This document shows positions 1-12,329 of a stretch of 64,000 bases of DNA, piece by piece (the first letter of the stretch is position 1; each line of letters begins with the position of its first letter). The notes beneath the pieces are model-generated. The model ran no database searches, was not told the origin of the DNA, and saw only the letters and a program-made list of their open reading frames with translations. The DNA comes from Theocolax elegans. Taxonomy: Eukaryota > Arthropoda > Insecta > Hymenoptera > Cerocephalidae. Where the stretch lies: NCBI GenBank assembly GCA_026168455.1, contig CM047427.1, forward strand, positions 13,607,505 through 13,671,504. The letters run 5' to 3'. A program made the translations under genes and the position numbers.

Positions 1-599
1 AATAAAAAATGATATATTGAATAATGGTAGATTACAATGTAAAATATAAAAGTAAATTAGAAACAAACACATCGTTATTTCAGTTAGTTAACAATAAAGT
101 AGTGATAAAAAAACATTATACGTATATGAACAAATAATTAAGTTGCTTACTCAGTAACAATAATAAACGTATGTTTTAGCGAAAGCAAAAAAAAATTCGA
201 CTCGCTACGTATATAAACAATGTTATTATACGTCATCTTCCCTTTATACGTTTTCTTCTTGTATGTAAATATTTAAGAAAATTATGAATATCTTTTTGCC
301 CGGTGTCATCATATTGCTTGGGTATCTCCTATTTGTGTTTTCATATCATCTCGGTTTCTTATTTGTTAATACACTATGCATTTAATGTCTATAGTACAAA
401 TAGAAATAAAAAATAAAATGCGATAAATTCATATTCACCCACGTATGATATAAACAAATTCGAGGGAATGAAGAAATTAACAAGAATAAAAAGAAGGATG
501 TAAAACAATGTAATACTCGTATTTATTTGTGTAACAACATCGTGAAGAAAATAGTAGCTTTAGCCTCGAGATAATTGAAACAAACCGAAAAATACAGTC

Positions 600-1270
600 A
601 AGGATCTCGCGTGCAGAGAGAGAGAGAGAGTGATGGGAGGGGGGAGGGGGGGGTAGAAGAGGAAAAAAAAGGGTAAAGGAATCAGTTGAAGTGACTTTAG
701 GGCTCCTCAAGAGTAAACTAAAAAAGAAAAGAATACGAAGAAGGTTGGAGTAGCGCCTCAAGAAGCGAGATGAAGTGCGCTCGGTATACCAGAGGCCGGT
801 GAACTCGTTCTATCTTTATTTCTCTCATCTTTATATACCTGTGTCTCTTTCTCTCTCTCTTATTCGATGGTCCATTCAGATGCCTCTCGTGGATCGAGTC
901 TCGCGCGCGCACCTCTCTCTCTCTCTCTTTCTGCATGTATATACATTGCAAGAAGGTGAGTTAAAAAGGTAAGGGACGGAACGGTAAGTTCGATGCCGAG
1001 CGCGAGCACGGCTTATCTTAATATTCTCCTTGGCTGATCCCATTCACGAGTCCCTCGCAAGTCTTCCAACGGCTCTGCATGTGGATGTATACATATATAG
1101 AGAGTATAAGAAAGAGGGACGTGTATATATGTGTATACTAACATTGGGAAGAGCGCGATGCGTGCAACCGCAATTCCGGGATGATTCTGTCAAGTTTTAC
1201 TCTTCGAATTTCCTTTTTATTTCGGATTTACGGAAATGTAATGTACGGTGTTATGTTTCGAGCAAGTAGT
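600..1270. other. GC-richer, TC/GA-rich island with clustered plus-strand donor-like sites
   Basis: The island holds a GA microsatellite (615-630), G-rich runs, CT-rich tracts (850-930) and, on the plus strand at about 950-990, three 5' splice-site-like sequences close together (AAG|GTGAGT, AAG|GTAAGG, ACG|GTAAGT). Short reading frames exist on both strands but are built from simple sequence. A minus-strand frame of 157 codons in copy 2 (3218-3691) is broken in copy 1 by a one-base change in an A run, which argues against coding. The island could be a promoter with a non-coding first exon, but no clear TATA box or initiator was found. It is repeated at about 3340-4010 in copy 2. Confidence 0.3.
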
Positions 1271-1617
1271 GAGCGATTTTTAAATATGCTGCTTTATCAG
1301 ACATATCCCGACTTTGGATTAAATAATTCATAATACACTCAATTTAAACACCTTTAACTTATATAACGATTTTTGTTTTAAAATCAATAAATTTTATTTG
1401 ATACGATTTTGATTGATGTCGTATATTGAAAGAACTGTTTATTTAAATTGATGCACCGCAATTATACTTTTTCTTAAACTTATCATTCGACTTACTTGTA
1501 AGTTTAGGAAATATATCTTAAACGCAAATGTATATTGCCTTAAGATAGGTACAAATAACTTTCCAAAACTAATTATATAATAAAACTCTAATTCAATTTG
1601 GATAAATAAGAACTTAC

Positions 1618-1678
1618 TCGGATCGGAAAGTTTAAAAAGTTCATCAGAGGAAGGTTGTGCTGCTGATAATTTGCTTAC
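1618..1678 (-). CDS. Candidate 61-nt coding exon / recursive splice exon, copy 1
   Basis: On the minus strand, TAACTTTTTGTTTCAG (a 3' splice site with a pyrimidine tract and TAAC-type branch-point candidates) is followed by 61 nt and then the strong donor GTAAGTTC. Only one frame is open; it reads VSKLSAAQPSSDELFKLSDP plus one base (phase 0 in, phase 1 out). Its composition is far more protein-like than the AT-rich flanks. The exon starts with GTAAGC, so the acceptor junction AG|GTAAGC also regenerates a 5' splice site, as at recursive splice sites. I do not recognise the peptide. The parent gene must lie on the minus strand, with other exons outside the window or not recognised. An identical copy sits at 4360-4420. 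Confidence 0.5.
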
Positions 1679-2743
1679 CTGAAACAAAAAGTTAATTTAA
1701 AAAGTTATTACAACATTTTTTTCATATGAAATATACAATGGAAAATTGAACACGCTAGATATAAATTGTTTTCTTTTCTATCAAAAGTTAATTAATTTTG
1801 TTTACGAAATATTCTCTGATTATAATGTTTAAGTAACTTTAACTGACATTTTGTTACTTAGGTTTTAAATAATTATACATACACGCAAACACATATTTTA
1901 TTTTATAGTAACATTGAGATATATTTCGATTATCATAATTTTCATTATATTTTCTAGTAACGACGTGTACAGTAAGTTTTAGCAGAATTTATGACAAATA
2001 TTATTTACATTTACTAGGAAATACAATGATAATTACACAGTATACCCTTTCCTTTTATCTAGAATATAGTATTTTGAAATATACCATTTTTCTCATACGT
2101 ATGTACGCATACATACATACAGGTAAATTTAAAATCTATCTACACGTACGATTCGATTAAATAAAAAAAATGAAGGGCCGAATCTAGTTTTCTTCTCTCA
2201 CTGTCCAAGTTGAGAATTTGGGTAAATAACAAACGAATATCGCAACGGGGTCAACACGGAGATTCGGGGTTTACGGATGAAAGGCTTAACACCCACGCGC
2301 GAGGATAAACGAGCCGAACGTTATCCGACCATTGATGCTGTACCGATCGTTCGATTATCGGAGATCGTATGGATAACTCGGTGTTTTATTTAAAGAGAGA
2401 TCGTCAGTATGGATTTTACCTTGATTGATTTTATTTTTATCTTGTCGAGATTTCATCGCTTTTGACTTACTTTTCGAAATTTCGATGATCGAGGGAGTTT
2501 ACCCAGGTCACGATTCAACATTCGTTATTGATCAGGTTTGTTTGATAGAACTTAATTGGGTGTAACTCTGACCATCTCTGATAATGTAGCTTCATTTTTA
2601 AATCTAAAGCATTGATACACATTGTAATAAAATATATGAAAGCCACGTATTTTGAGCATCTATTGTTGTACGTACAATGTACCGTATACGCACTACTTTT
2701 CTCATCTTGCAAAATTGTCTTCCTTTTTACATAACAAAGTTTT

Positions 2744-5345
2744 AATAAAAAATGATATATTGAATAATGGTAGATTACAATGTAAAATATAAAAGTAAAT
2801 TAGAAACAAACACATCGTTATTTCAGTTAGTTAACAATAAAGTAGTCATAAAAAAAAATTATACGTATATGAACAAATAATTAAGTTGCTTACTCAGTAA
2901 CAATAATAAACGTATGTTTTAGCGAAAGCAAAAAAAATTCGACTCGCTACGTATATAAACAATGTTATTATACGTCATCTTCCCTTTATACGTTTTCTTC
3001 TTGTATGTAAATATTTAAGAACATTATGAATATCTTTTTGCCCGGTGTCATCATATTGCTTGGGTATCTCCTATTTGTGTTTTCATATCATCTCGGTTTC
3101 TTATTTGTTAATACACTATGCATTTAATGTCTATAGTACAAATAGAAATAAAAATAAAATGCGATAAATTCATATTCACCCACGTATGATATAAACAAAT
3201 TCGAGGGAATGAAGAAATTAACAAGAATAAAAAGAAGGATGTAAAACAATGTAATACTCGTATTTATTTGTGTAACAACATCGTGAAGAAAATAGTAGCT
3301 TTAGCCTCGAGATAATTGAAACAAACCGAAAAATACAGTCAAGGATCTCGCGTGCAGAGAGAGAGAGAGAGTGATGGGAGGGGGGAGGGGGGGGTAGAAG
3401 AGGAAAAAAAAGGGTAAAGGAATCAGTTGAAGTGACTTTAGGGCTCCTCAAGAGTAAACTAAAAAGAAAAGAATACGAAGAAGGTTGGAGTAGCGCCTCA
3501 AGAAGCGAGATGAAGTGCGCTCGGTATACCAGAGGCCGGTGAACTCGTTCTATCTTTATTTCTCTCATCTTTATATACCTGTGTCTCTTTCTCTCTCTCT
3601 TATTCGATGGTCCATTCAGATGCCTCTCGTGGATCGAGTCTCGCGCGCGCACCTCTCTCTCTCTCTCTTTCTGCATGTATATACATTGCAAGAAGGTGAG
3701 TTAAAAAGGTAAGGGACGGAACGGTAAGTTCGATGCCGAGCGCGAGCACGGCTTATCTTAATATTCTCCTTGGCTGATCCCATTCACGAGTCCCTCGCAA
3801 GTCTTCCAACGGCTCTGCATGTGGATGTATACATATATAGAGAGTATAAGAAAGAGGGACGTGTATATATGTGTATACTAACATTGGGAAGAGCGCGATG
3901 CGTGCAACCGCAATTCCGGGATGATTCTGTCAAGTTTTACTCTTCGAATTTCCTTTTTATTTCGGATTTACGGAAATGTAATGTACGGTGTTATGTTTCG
4001 AGCAAGTAGTGAGCGATTTTTTAAATATGCTGCTTTTATCAGACATATCCCGACTTTGGATTAAATAATTCATAATACACTCAATTTAAACACCTTTAAC
4101 TTATATAACGATTTTTGTTTTAAAATCAATAAATTTTATTTGATACGATTTTGATTGATGTCGTATATTGAAAGAACTGTTTATTTAAATTGATGCACCG
4201 CAATTATACTTTTTCTTAAACTTATCATTCGACTTACTTGTAAGTTTAGGAAATATATCTTAAACGCAAATGTATATTGCCTTAAGATAGGTACAAATAA
4301 CTTTCCAAAACTAATTATATAATAAAACTCTAATTCAATTTGGATAAATAAGAACTTACTCGGATCGGAAAGTTTAAAAAGTTCATCAGAGGAAGGTTGT
4401 GCTGCTGATAATTTGCTTACCTGAAACAAAAAGTTAATTTAAAAAGTTATTACAACATTTTTTTCATATGAAATATACAATGGAAAATTGAACACGCTAG
4501 ATATAAATTGTTTTCTTTTCTATCAAAAGTTAATTAATTTTGTTTACGAAATATTCTCTGATTATAATGTTTAAGTAACTTTAACTGACATTTTGTTACT
4601 TAGGTTTTAAATAATTATACATACACGCAAACACATATTTTATTTTATAGTAACATTGAGATATATTTCGATTATCATAATTTTCATTATATTTTCTAGT
4701 AACGACGTGTACAGTAAGTTTTAGCAGAATTTATGACAAATATTATTTACATTTACTAGGAAATACAATGATAATTACACAGTATACCCTTTCCTTTTAT
4801 CTAGAATATAGTATTTTGAAATATACCATTTTTCTCGTACATATGTACGCATACATACATACAGGTAAATTTAAAATCTATCTACACGTACGATTCGATT
4901 AAATAAAAAAAATGAAGGGCCGAATCTAGTTTTCTTCTCTCACTGTCCAAGTTGAGAATTTGGGTAAATAACAAACGAATATCGCAACGGGGTCAACACG
5001 GAGATTCGGGGTTTACGGATGAAAGGCTTAACACCCACGCGCGAGGATAAACGAGCCGAACGTTATCCGACCATTGATGCTGTACCGATCGTTCGATTAT
5101 CGGAGATCGTATGGATAACTCGGTGTTTTATTTAAAGAGAGATCGTCAGTATGGATTTTACCTTGATTGATTTTATTTTTATCTTGTCGAGATTTCATCG
5201 CTTTTGACTTACTTTTCGAAATTTCGATGATCGAGGGAGTTTACCCAGGTCACGATTCAACATTCGTTATTGATCAGGTTTGTTTGATAGAACTTAATTG
5301 GGTGTAACTCTGACCATCTCTGATAATGTAGCTTCATTTTTAAAT
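2744..5345. repeat. Large tandem duplication, copy 2
   Basis: This is a near-identical second copy of 1-2603 in the same orientation, offset by about 2740 bp. It ends abruptly at 5345, after which the sequence no longer matches the 2604-2743 spacer. Its TC/GA-rich island is at about 3340-4010, its candidate exon at 4360-4420, and its second GC-richer island at about 4960-5170. Differences from copy 1 are scattered substitutions and homopolymer-length changes. Confidence 0.95.
4360..4420 (-). CDS. Candidate 61-nt coding exon / recursive splice exon, copy 2
   Basis: The exon and both its splice sites are identical to those at 1618-1678: acceptor TTTTTGTTTCAG, exon beginning GTAAGC, donor GTAAGTTC. 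Because 61 is not a multiple of three, a transcript that kept both copies would shift frame after the second. If both copies are real they should be used as alternatives, or one should be silent. If the tandem duplication is an assembly artefact there is only one exon. Confidence 0.45.
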
Positions 5346-7500
5346 TATTCATTTTTCAATATATAAATAAATAATAGTCAAATTAGGAGGTTGGATATTC
5401 TTGATTCACGTGAATATGTATCGAGATTCGCGATTAATATAATCTCAATCCAATCGAGTCGATTATCTCAATTTATTTATCAAAAAGTATAAATAAATCG
5501 CATAATATATTGATAACATAATTAAGCGAAATTTGGTATACGTATAACTAGCTTATTAAATTATACCGTAATATACAATTAAAATGGAAAAATTATCCTT
5601 AAAATTAAAATTAAATAAATCCTTAGCAGCGTAGAACGATGTATATATACAATTTCCCAGAATATACATATCAAAATTTATTTAACTCACGTATCGTTAT
5701 TTTTTCCCACGTAAGTATATCATTTTATCGTAATTGACCAGTTCGAATAATCAATCGATCGGAACGCTTTGAAATTCCTGAGAGTATACTTTAAACCGCA
5801 AAATGAAAAAAAGCGAATTCGAATCTGTCAGAAAACGAAGCCTAGGATTCAAAGCACACGAGTCGAAACTGGTTTAGCTATGCATCAATGAATATTGCCT
5901 GAATTCTAAGTCGCTAATAAGTTTGACATTTTTCGTATGGAAATTCGACCACCAACGTAGGGATAGCCAATAGTTTAAATGTGTGTACGTCCACAGTATA
6001 GATTTTAATTATCTTGGATAAGTTAGGTATATAATAGGTTCCATGATGTTGTACAAAGAAAAAACAAAATAAGACAGCGATTTTTTATCGCAAGATTCCG
6101 GTATTAAAGTCATTTGATAAAGTCACTATATTACAAAGCGTTAAATTATGTAGCGTTACATATTGCTAATTTAAATGACAACAATGACTGTCGTGTAATT
6201 ATAGCTACCTGACCAAGTTTTAACCTGTAATTTAAATGTTTATCTGCATTATACTCCAATACTAAAATATACACAGAATGTAACAATTGTATATCCAATA
6301 GGTAATTTTTTTTTGATAACCTCATCAAAAACAAAACACAATATCGTCACAATTTTTTTATTCTGAGCGAATTTATGTAGTTAAATCAAGAGAATCTCAT
6401 AGCGAAAATTCTTCAATATTGTAGCGCTAAAAATCGGAAGAGGAGCTATAAAAATTCTACTGCAGTACGAAATATTTTGTCGATGTAACTATTTACATTC
6501 AGTAAAACATTTTTCGCTGTTCTAGCTATTTTATTTGTTCCGTATTTTTTTCACTCTCAAAGAGGTGTCATTTAGCACATCGATTTATTCAATCATACGT
6601 ACCTAACATTATGTTTATAAAATTTAATTTGACGTTTAGATAAAATATCTATTGTAAAAAGTAATTATAATTATGAAAATTAAAATTTCAAACCTCCTTC
6701 TTAAAACTTAATCTATAAGAAAGTTTGAATTCTTCGAAGAAATTAAATCTTGAGAGTATAAGTAATTGAAATAAGATTGTCAAGTAAGGTAAAGCTTAAA
6801 GCTTCCTAAATTAGCCACATAGAAGGCACTGCAGATTTGCAAATTAACAGCTATTTGATACTCAAATCGTTAATTTACTGCTATAGCTATTGTTATTACA
6901 ATAAATAATTTAATCATGTCTGATGTGCAAAATATTTCGTATATGCAACGTTATAATTGAAATACGGAACGTTGACATAATAGCAACTCTTTAATGATTG
7001 ATTTTGCTAAAGTTACTCTCTTAGGGGAAATTAAGTGTGTGCGTGTGTGTTGCTTGCGTGTGCGTATGCGTGAGTGTGTGTGTGTCTAAATATAGTTGTC
7101 ATATTTAAATCATTTATGTTTATTTTTCACACTTTTATCAAATAATATAATGTAAAATGTTAAAAGATTAATTACAATAAATAATAAGAAATTAGTTATC
7201 AGAGAAGTTATATTTGCCACAATAAAATTCCTATTGTTAAAAATTTTTATATAAATATTAACATGTTAACTTGACATTATAATAAGTTTTTTTCCCTATA
7301 CAGATTAACTAAAAATGTTCAAAATACATACGTAATGCATAAAAATAATAAAAATATATTATATAGAATATTGATTATTTAAAAATGAAAATTTCATAAT
7401 TTTGTATTAGTGAATATTTGTTAATTAAATAATGAATTTTCACTTTTGAATTAGTGAATATTCATTAATTAAATAAGTGAATATCCACCCATTTTCTCTA
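5346..7500. other. AT-rich non-coding stretch
   Basis: No gene or splice-flanked exon is seen. The stretch contains a GT-rich simple-sequence patch (about 7036-7086) and, at 7380-7490, two imperfect copies of a roughly 55-bp AT-rich unit containing GTGAATATT. The short reading frames here have the amino-acid make-up expected of translated AT-rich DNA. Confidence 0.6.
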
Positions 7501-7511
7501 AGAGAGTAGGC

Positions 7512-7659
7512 TATTAGATTCGTAGGTTCGTCAAATAACTTGAAATACGTCAGTACTCTATGCCATCTATCGTTTCATCCGAACATATATGATGCATGAT
7601 GTCTACTCCGTTACTCGGACTGACGTATTTCAAGATATTTTACGAACTAACGAATCTAT
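7512..7659. mobile_element. Small foldback / MITE-like element
   Basis: Two inverted arms of about 40 bp, with a few mismatches, face each other across a loop of about 65 bp. The left arm begins TATTAGATTCG and runs to CTTGAAATACGTCAG; the right arm is its reverse complement, from CTGACGTATTTCAAG to CGAATCTAT. The element has no coding capacity. A short non-autonomous DNA transposon is the simplest explanation. A hairpin RNA precursor is possible, but the arms are long and the loop large for a typical microRNA, and no known microRNA was recognised. Confidence 0.6.
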
Positions 7660-8640
7660 TGACCTGACTTTTGCAAAATATTGCTAATTATTTTCTAAAT
7701 CTACACCGCTATTGGCTCATTTTTTAACGAAAGTGTCCAATTGTTTAGTAGTCGACCGTTAAACCGTCGATAGAATTTCATTCATGGGCAGCAATGCTCC
7801 GTATTTTAAAAGCAGCGTTATTTTGCATGCCTATAATGATCAACTTGTTTATTGTAACAATGTCTATGGAGGTTAATTAATGATTTCAGTATTAAATAGC
7901 CGATAATTTCTATCAGATATCTATCATCTGATTGCAGTGCCCTCATAGTAAATACGGCCAATTTAGGAAACTTTTGGTTTACCTTTCCCAATAGATTACA
8001 TACTTATTAAATATTGTAATAATTAATAATTAATAATTAAGAATATAGCATAAAAGTAAAGTTTTCAAAACAGAACTTGAGTTATACAGTGTTATGTTAT
8101 ACCTATATAACATAAAGTACCTTTGACCTAAAAAATAAAATATCCAAGTTTCTTTGAATATGTTGTAGTTGTAGGTCTCTGCACAACTGTACATATTTAT
8201 ATTGCAACATTTACTAATTTTATTATGCAATAATAAGTCAAGAATTTTTATTAACAATCAGAATCAAATTTTTTACCAACAAATTAGTTTATGGACCTGA
8301 TAGGGGGGGGGGAGTGTTTAACAGAACTTATATGTATATAAATTAATTTCAAATTTCTGTCAAGTACTTTTTAAAAACTTCATTTTTATGCAATTTTGAT
8401 GATTGATAGTTATTTCAATATTTAATCAACGTGTATTTAACCACTGAATTGTAATTGTCTTGACCAATACTATGATCGGAATGAAATAATAAAGAATTCT
8501 TAAACAACATTTTATACCAGAGAATTATTTTTTCGAAAAATTAGATATATTACGTGAACCAATCTTTTTATTTTTCGAGCGTATTCAAATCAACAGGATT
8601 ATTATATCTGGGCGATTTTTCTCAAACACGGTCTGGTTAT
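7660..8640. other. AT-rich non-coding stretch with a poly-G run
   Basis: No gene is seen. Apart from a run of ten G at 8303-8312 the stretch is featureless AT-rich sequence. Confidence 0.6.
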
Positions 8641-9240
8641 CCTTCTTTATCTCTATCCTCCGAGCTGTGGCTTAAAATCACGCGAACGTAAATGCGAGAA
8701 AAATGTGAAAATCTCAGGTGATCGTTAAGCTCTGGTAAAAGAGGAAGTTGATAGCTAACACTTTATCGTTCGGGAGACCGCGAAAACGCGAGCATCGGAT
8801 TAACCGATACTATATAACTCAATCGATCGAATCTTTATTTTTTTATCTTTTTGTCGCACTTGAGTTTACTTTGTGTCGTAGCGTCGCGACGCTGCAATCA
8901 ATTAATTCTGTTTCATTAGACGCGCGCGAGCGAGCGAGCGAGCGGTCCGCTTCGCTTTTCATTAATTAAAACCAAGAGAGAAAGAGAGGCTCTCGTATAC
9001 GGCTATAAGCTACGCCGAGGGTTAAGTGGGAACAAGATTAATTAAGTGTCGACTGTCTTTGATATACCTGCGGGGACAACTTTCTAAATTCAAAATTTAT
9101 CTCCGCTGCGTGGGCGATTTATTTGTTTTAATTTACTTTTACATTCCGCGCTTGTAATACGTGCAATCAAGTTTCACGATTTAGGGGGGCTCGTATGCGT
9201 GTGCCTTTGATTATCGATTTTCTAATTATGTATCCGTTTA
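8640..9240. other. GC-richer island with a GAGC tandem repeat
   Basis: Base composition rises well above the flanks, CpG is frequent, and a short tandem GAGC repeat occurs at about 8926-8943. The 73-codon frame at 8748-8969 runs through this simple repeat and has no recognisable domain, so I do not call it a gene. The island could be regulatory; the sequence alone does not show it. Confidence 0.3.
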
Positions 9241-9323
9241 GCTATTTCGAGATAGGCCTCCTATGTCGTATTCTCAACTGATGCATTTCCAAGTTTAGAG
9301 TTTAGAAAAATTGGCATTAACAT

Positions 9324-9788
9324 AAATTTGGGTTCAACAAAAGTTTGGGTTCTGCAAAATAAAGGAAACTTTTAATTTTCGAAGCATTTGAAGGAAAAAG
9401 TTTGAATGAAAAGAAATGCGGTTTGCGGTTTTATCTGATACATCAAATATATAATAATAGCAAATTTTTTGTCTCAAAATGCATTGAAAATATATGTGCT
9501 TTATTACATAAAACCTAACACAGTCTCTAAAAATTTTCGGTAAAATTTAAAACTTTCAGATTATTTACGAAAACGCAAAAAGAAAACCAATCCAAAAATT
9601 TTGAAATTAATCTTCACGTTTCAAAGCAGTAATAACAAATTAAGTCAATATTAATTTATGTTAATATAAAATTATATAATTTCAACGTTTTATTTGAAGT
9701 TTTAGATTATTAATCTTTGAAACATCATTTAAACCAGAGTACTTATAAAAATTTTAGTGACAAATTTTACTAAGTTGAACCCAAATTT
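9324..9788. repeat. Pair of 15-bp perfect inverted repeats about 450 bp apart
   Basis: The 15-mer AAATTTGGGTTCAAC at 9324-9338 is exactly reverse-complemented at 9774-9788, with weaker matching beyond. This could be the remains of the terminal repeats of a short non-autonomous transposon, or chance in AT-rich DNA. No target-site duplication was identified. Confidence 0.25.
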
Positions 9789-9989
9789 TTCATAATATAA
9801 ATTTCGCGAATGACAATTCCTAGTATGTACAATGCCAAATCTCAGTAAAGTCAATACTATCACATCAAAGTAGTAAAAAATAGTACGCAGGAAAATAAAA
9901 AAAAACATGTACAATATATCAAAAAGAACAATTAATTTCCGTCCCATTTCTAATATCGCGCGACTATCGGTAATACCGTGGAGAGGAAA

Positions 9990-12300
9990 ACAAACTTGAT
10001 AAAAATTGAATCGTCGATGAGAGCGATCTTTCCTCTACTCGCAAAAAAGGGACAACTCAAGTGCGCGTACGGATGTTTAATGGACGCTGACCACGACGAA
10101 TAGACCATCATCGATCGTCCTATTGTCTTACCAGTTCTTTTTCTCGCCCTCCCGATACTTGATCGCTAGATGGACTTCGATAACACGGGCAAATTAAAGT
10201 GACCCTGCACACATATTGATCGGACCCTTCGATCAATTCCATCCTATTTTTTCTTTTTTTCTTTTCGAGGTTATATATATGTACACGTATAAGTACTTCT
10301 TTTTTTCTGTCATTTCTTTTAGACTCAACTTGGTATTTAGAAAATTTTACGATGGGTATCTTGGTTGGCGTCTCGATGCGCGCAGTTTTATTAAACGTAT
10401 TAAATTTCTTTTTTGTATAAGCGTGGATTATGATATACAAGGAGGTAAAATACCGTAATCGTTAGATCGTTAATCTTGTCGAGGATAATTCAGTTTCTTC
10501 TATATGTCTTCTACGTTATTTAGAGAAGATACCTAGGAATTCCGAGAATATGCAGGTTATTAAAATTACACAGCTTATTATAAATATATTGGAAATATTA
10601 TTTTTATTTGTAAAAAAAAGGGTATGGATTTTATGAGAAAATCTAAGGATAATTGAAATTTATTTATTTGAAGAAGCTTACATAATGTATGTATATTAAA
10701 TTTTTTATACGGTTCATCGTTATTTTTTAAATTACACATTGCAAATATTTTTCATTTTATATAAATAACGTAACAAGGTCTTTCTCTTCATTTGAATAAA
10801 TAAAATAATAAATTAAAATTAGTACAAGCGAGAAAATCTGTTTTTACATTAATTTTCCTTAAACAAATTTAAAAAATGTTCAGAACGACCATGGTTTCTA
10901 CTACATGTCCAAGTAATTTAAATATCTAATTCAAAATTATTATTCTGTTTTTGTAAACAGTATTTCGCGGTAACATTTTCAAAAATTATTTGTCTATGTT
11001 AATGCGCTTTCGCAATTTAGAACTCGTTGAAACTCAAAAAACACCATAGTAAATCCACATTAATACCTGCAGTAATACAAAATTACATACGTAGATATAC
11101 ACACCACTTCTCGCTACGCACTGATTAAATTATAAATAAAGTTAATGAGCCATTAAAAAGTTGAATTCACCAATCGGTAAGTAAAATTCCGGAGCGTACA
11201 TATCAATGATCAAATTTGTCAATGTTAATTACCGAGATATATCAAATCCTCATTACGATACCCAAAAAAAAAGTAAGGTTGGATACAAAATCAAGCACGC
11301 CATTTATATAAACCTATTACACGCGTATGAGATTTCATAGAAAGATAAGGCTGGTCATGTACCGATCATTTAATATCTATCTGAAATAGACGCGTCCCCT
11401 TTCTCTATATAGATATTTATACTTTCACCAGTACAAGTCGATGATTAAACTAGTTAGATAGATGCTCTTGCCAATCGACGTTCTGCGTAATTAGGATAAC
11501 GAACAATGTGCTATTATGTGTGGAATACACTTTTTTATCTGACTTACAGAGCGTAATTTACTACTTTTGCACAAGTGAGAAATTGTAGTTTTGGTAACTC
11601 ATTGTGGATCGTGATATAATTAGACTCGGTTCTAATTACCGTTTATTAATTGACTGTATATTTTTTTAATAATAATGTTAGAAAGTTTCTTTGTTATTTG
11701 GGCTTGAGACTTTTGTTGTAAGCTTTCGTCAATTTCGCTTATGAAAATTAAAATAAATATTTTGATTCAATTTTATTTATTGCAGCGTAATATCTTTTAT
11801 CTTTATACTTACAAATTTTATAAAAATAAAAATTTTTTTAGTTATATACTCTCTTGCACATGGTATTGAAAACTACTTGACATTTAATCCCTGTGTAAAT
11901 CTAAATAAAAGAATAAAATAATGATATACCTCACGTTATACTTTTTATTTATGAAAGCTTTACTTCTTTGTAAAAAAATACACTAGAAATATACAAGTAT
12001 TTATTTATAATTGTCATAATCTCAATAACGATTAATTCGAATGAGAATCAAAATAATTCGACTCGGCTATAGAAAATTCCTAAGCGAAATTCGAATTTGT
12101 GACCGAATTGAACGTAGGCCATTCTATTCTGTATATCTAAGTACATATAGAGCTGAAAGTTAACCAAAGAGCAATTTCCGAGTTCCAGGATTTCGTTTGA
12201 AATACCAAGAGTCCGCAATGCCTTTCAATGTGTTTCAAGTACAGAGATTTCGCGCTCGCCTTTCTCTTTCCTCCCTCCGTTAACATTCCTTTTCTACTAT
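9990..12300. other. Non-coding stretch
   Basis: No exon or RNA gene was recognised. The frames overlapping at 10120-10458 on both strands are rich in Lys, Phe and Tyr and have no domain. From about 10460 to 12100 the sequence is AT-rich without clear structure. Confidence 0.5.
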
Positions 12301-12301
12301 A

Positions 12302-12325
12302 GGGTGGTTTTAAACCAAACCACCC
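12302..12325. repeat. Short perfect hairpin
   Basis: A nine-base stem, GGGTGGTTT against AAACCACCC, closes a six-base loop. It sits next to a pyrimidine-rich stretch (12250-12420). Its function is unknown; it is too short to be a transposon and does not resemble a known RNA gene. Confidence 0.5.
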
Positions 12326-12329
12326 CCCT

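Larger units (their letters stand above)
1..2603. repeat. Large tandem duplication, copy 1
   Basis: This segment recurs head to tail at 2744-5345. The copies differ at only a handful of places: a few substitutions (for example near 87 and 2096) and one-base length changes in A or T runs (near 190, 410, 720 and 1280). The window starts inside the unit, so the true left edge is unknown. The 140 bp at 2604-2743 separate the copies and could be the rest of the unit, missing from copy 2. The content is mostly AT-rich non-coding DNA, a GC-richer TC/GA-rich island (about 600-1270), a 61-nt candidate minus-strand exon (1618-1678) and a second GC-richer island (about 2200-2420). The level of difference resembles two alleles, so an assembly artefact is possible. 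Confidence 0.95.

Noticed and set aside
3218..3691. 157-codon minus-strand ORF
   Set aside because: Built largely from GA/CT simple sequence, and broken in the near-identical copy 1 by a one-base change in an A run, so not constrained as coding.
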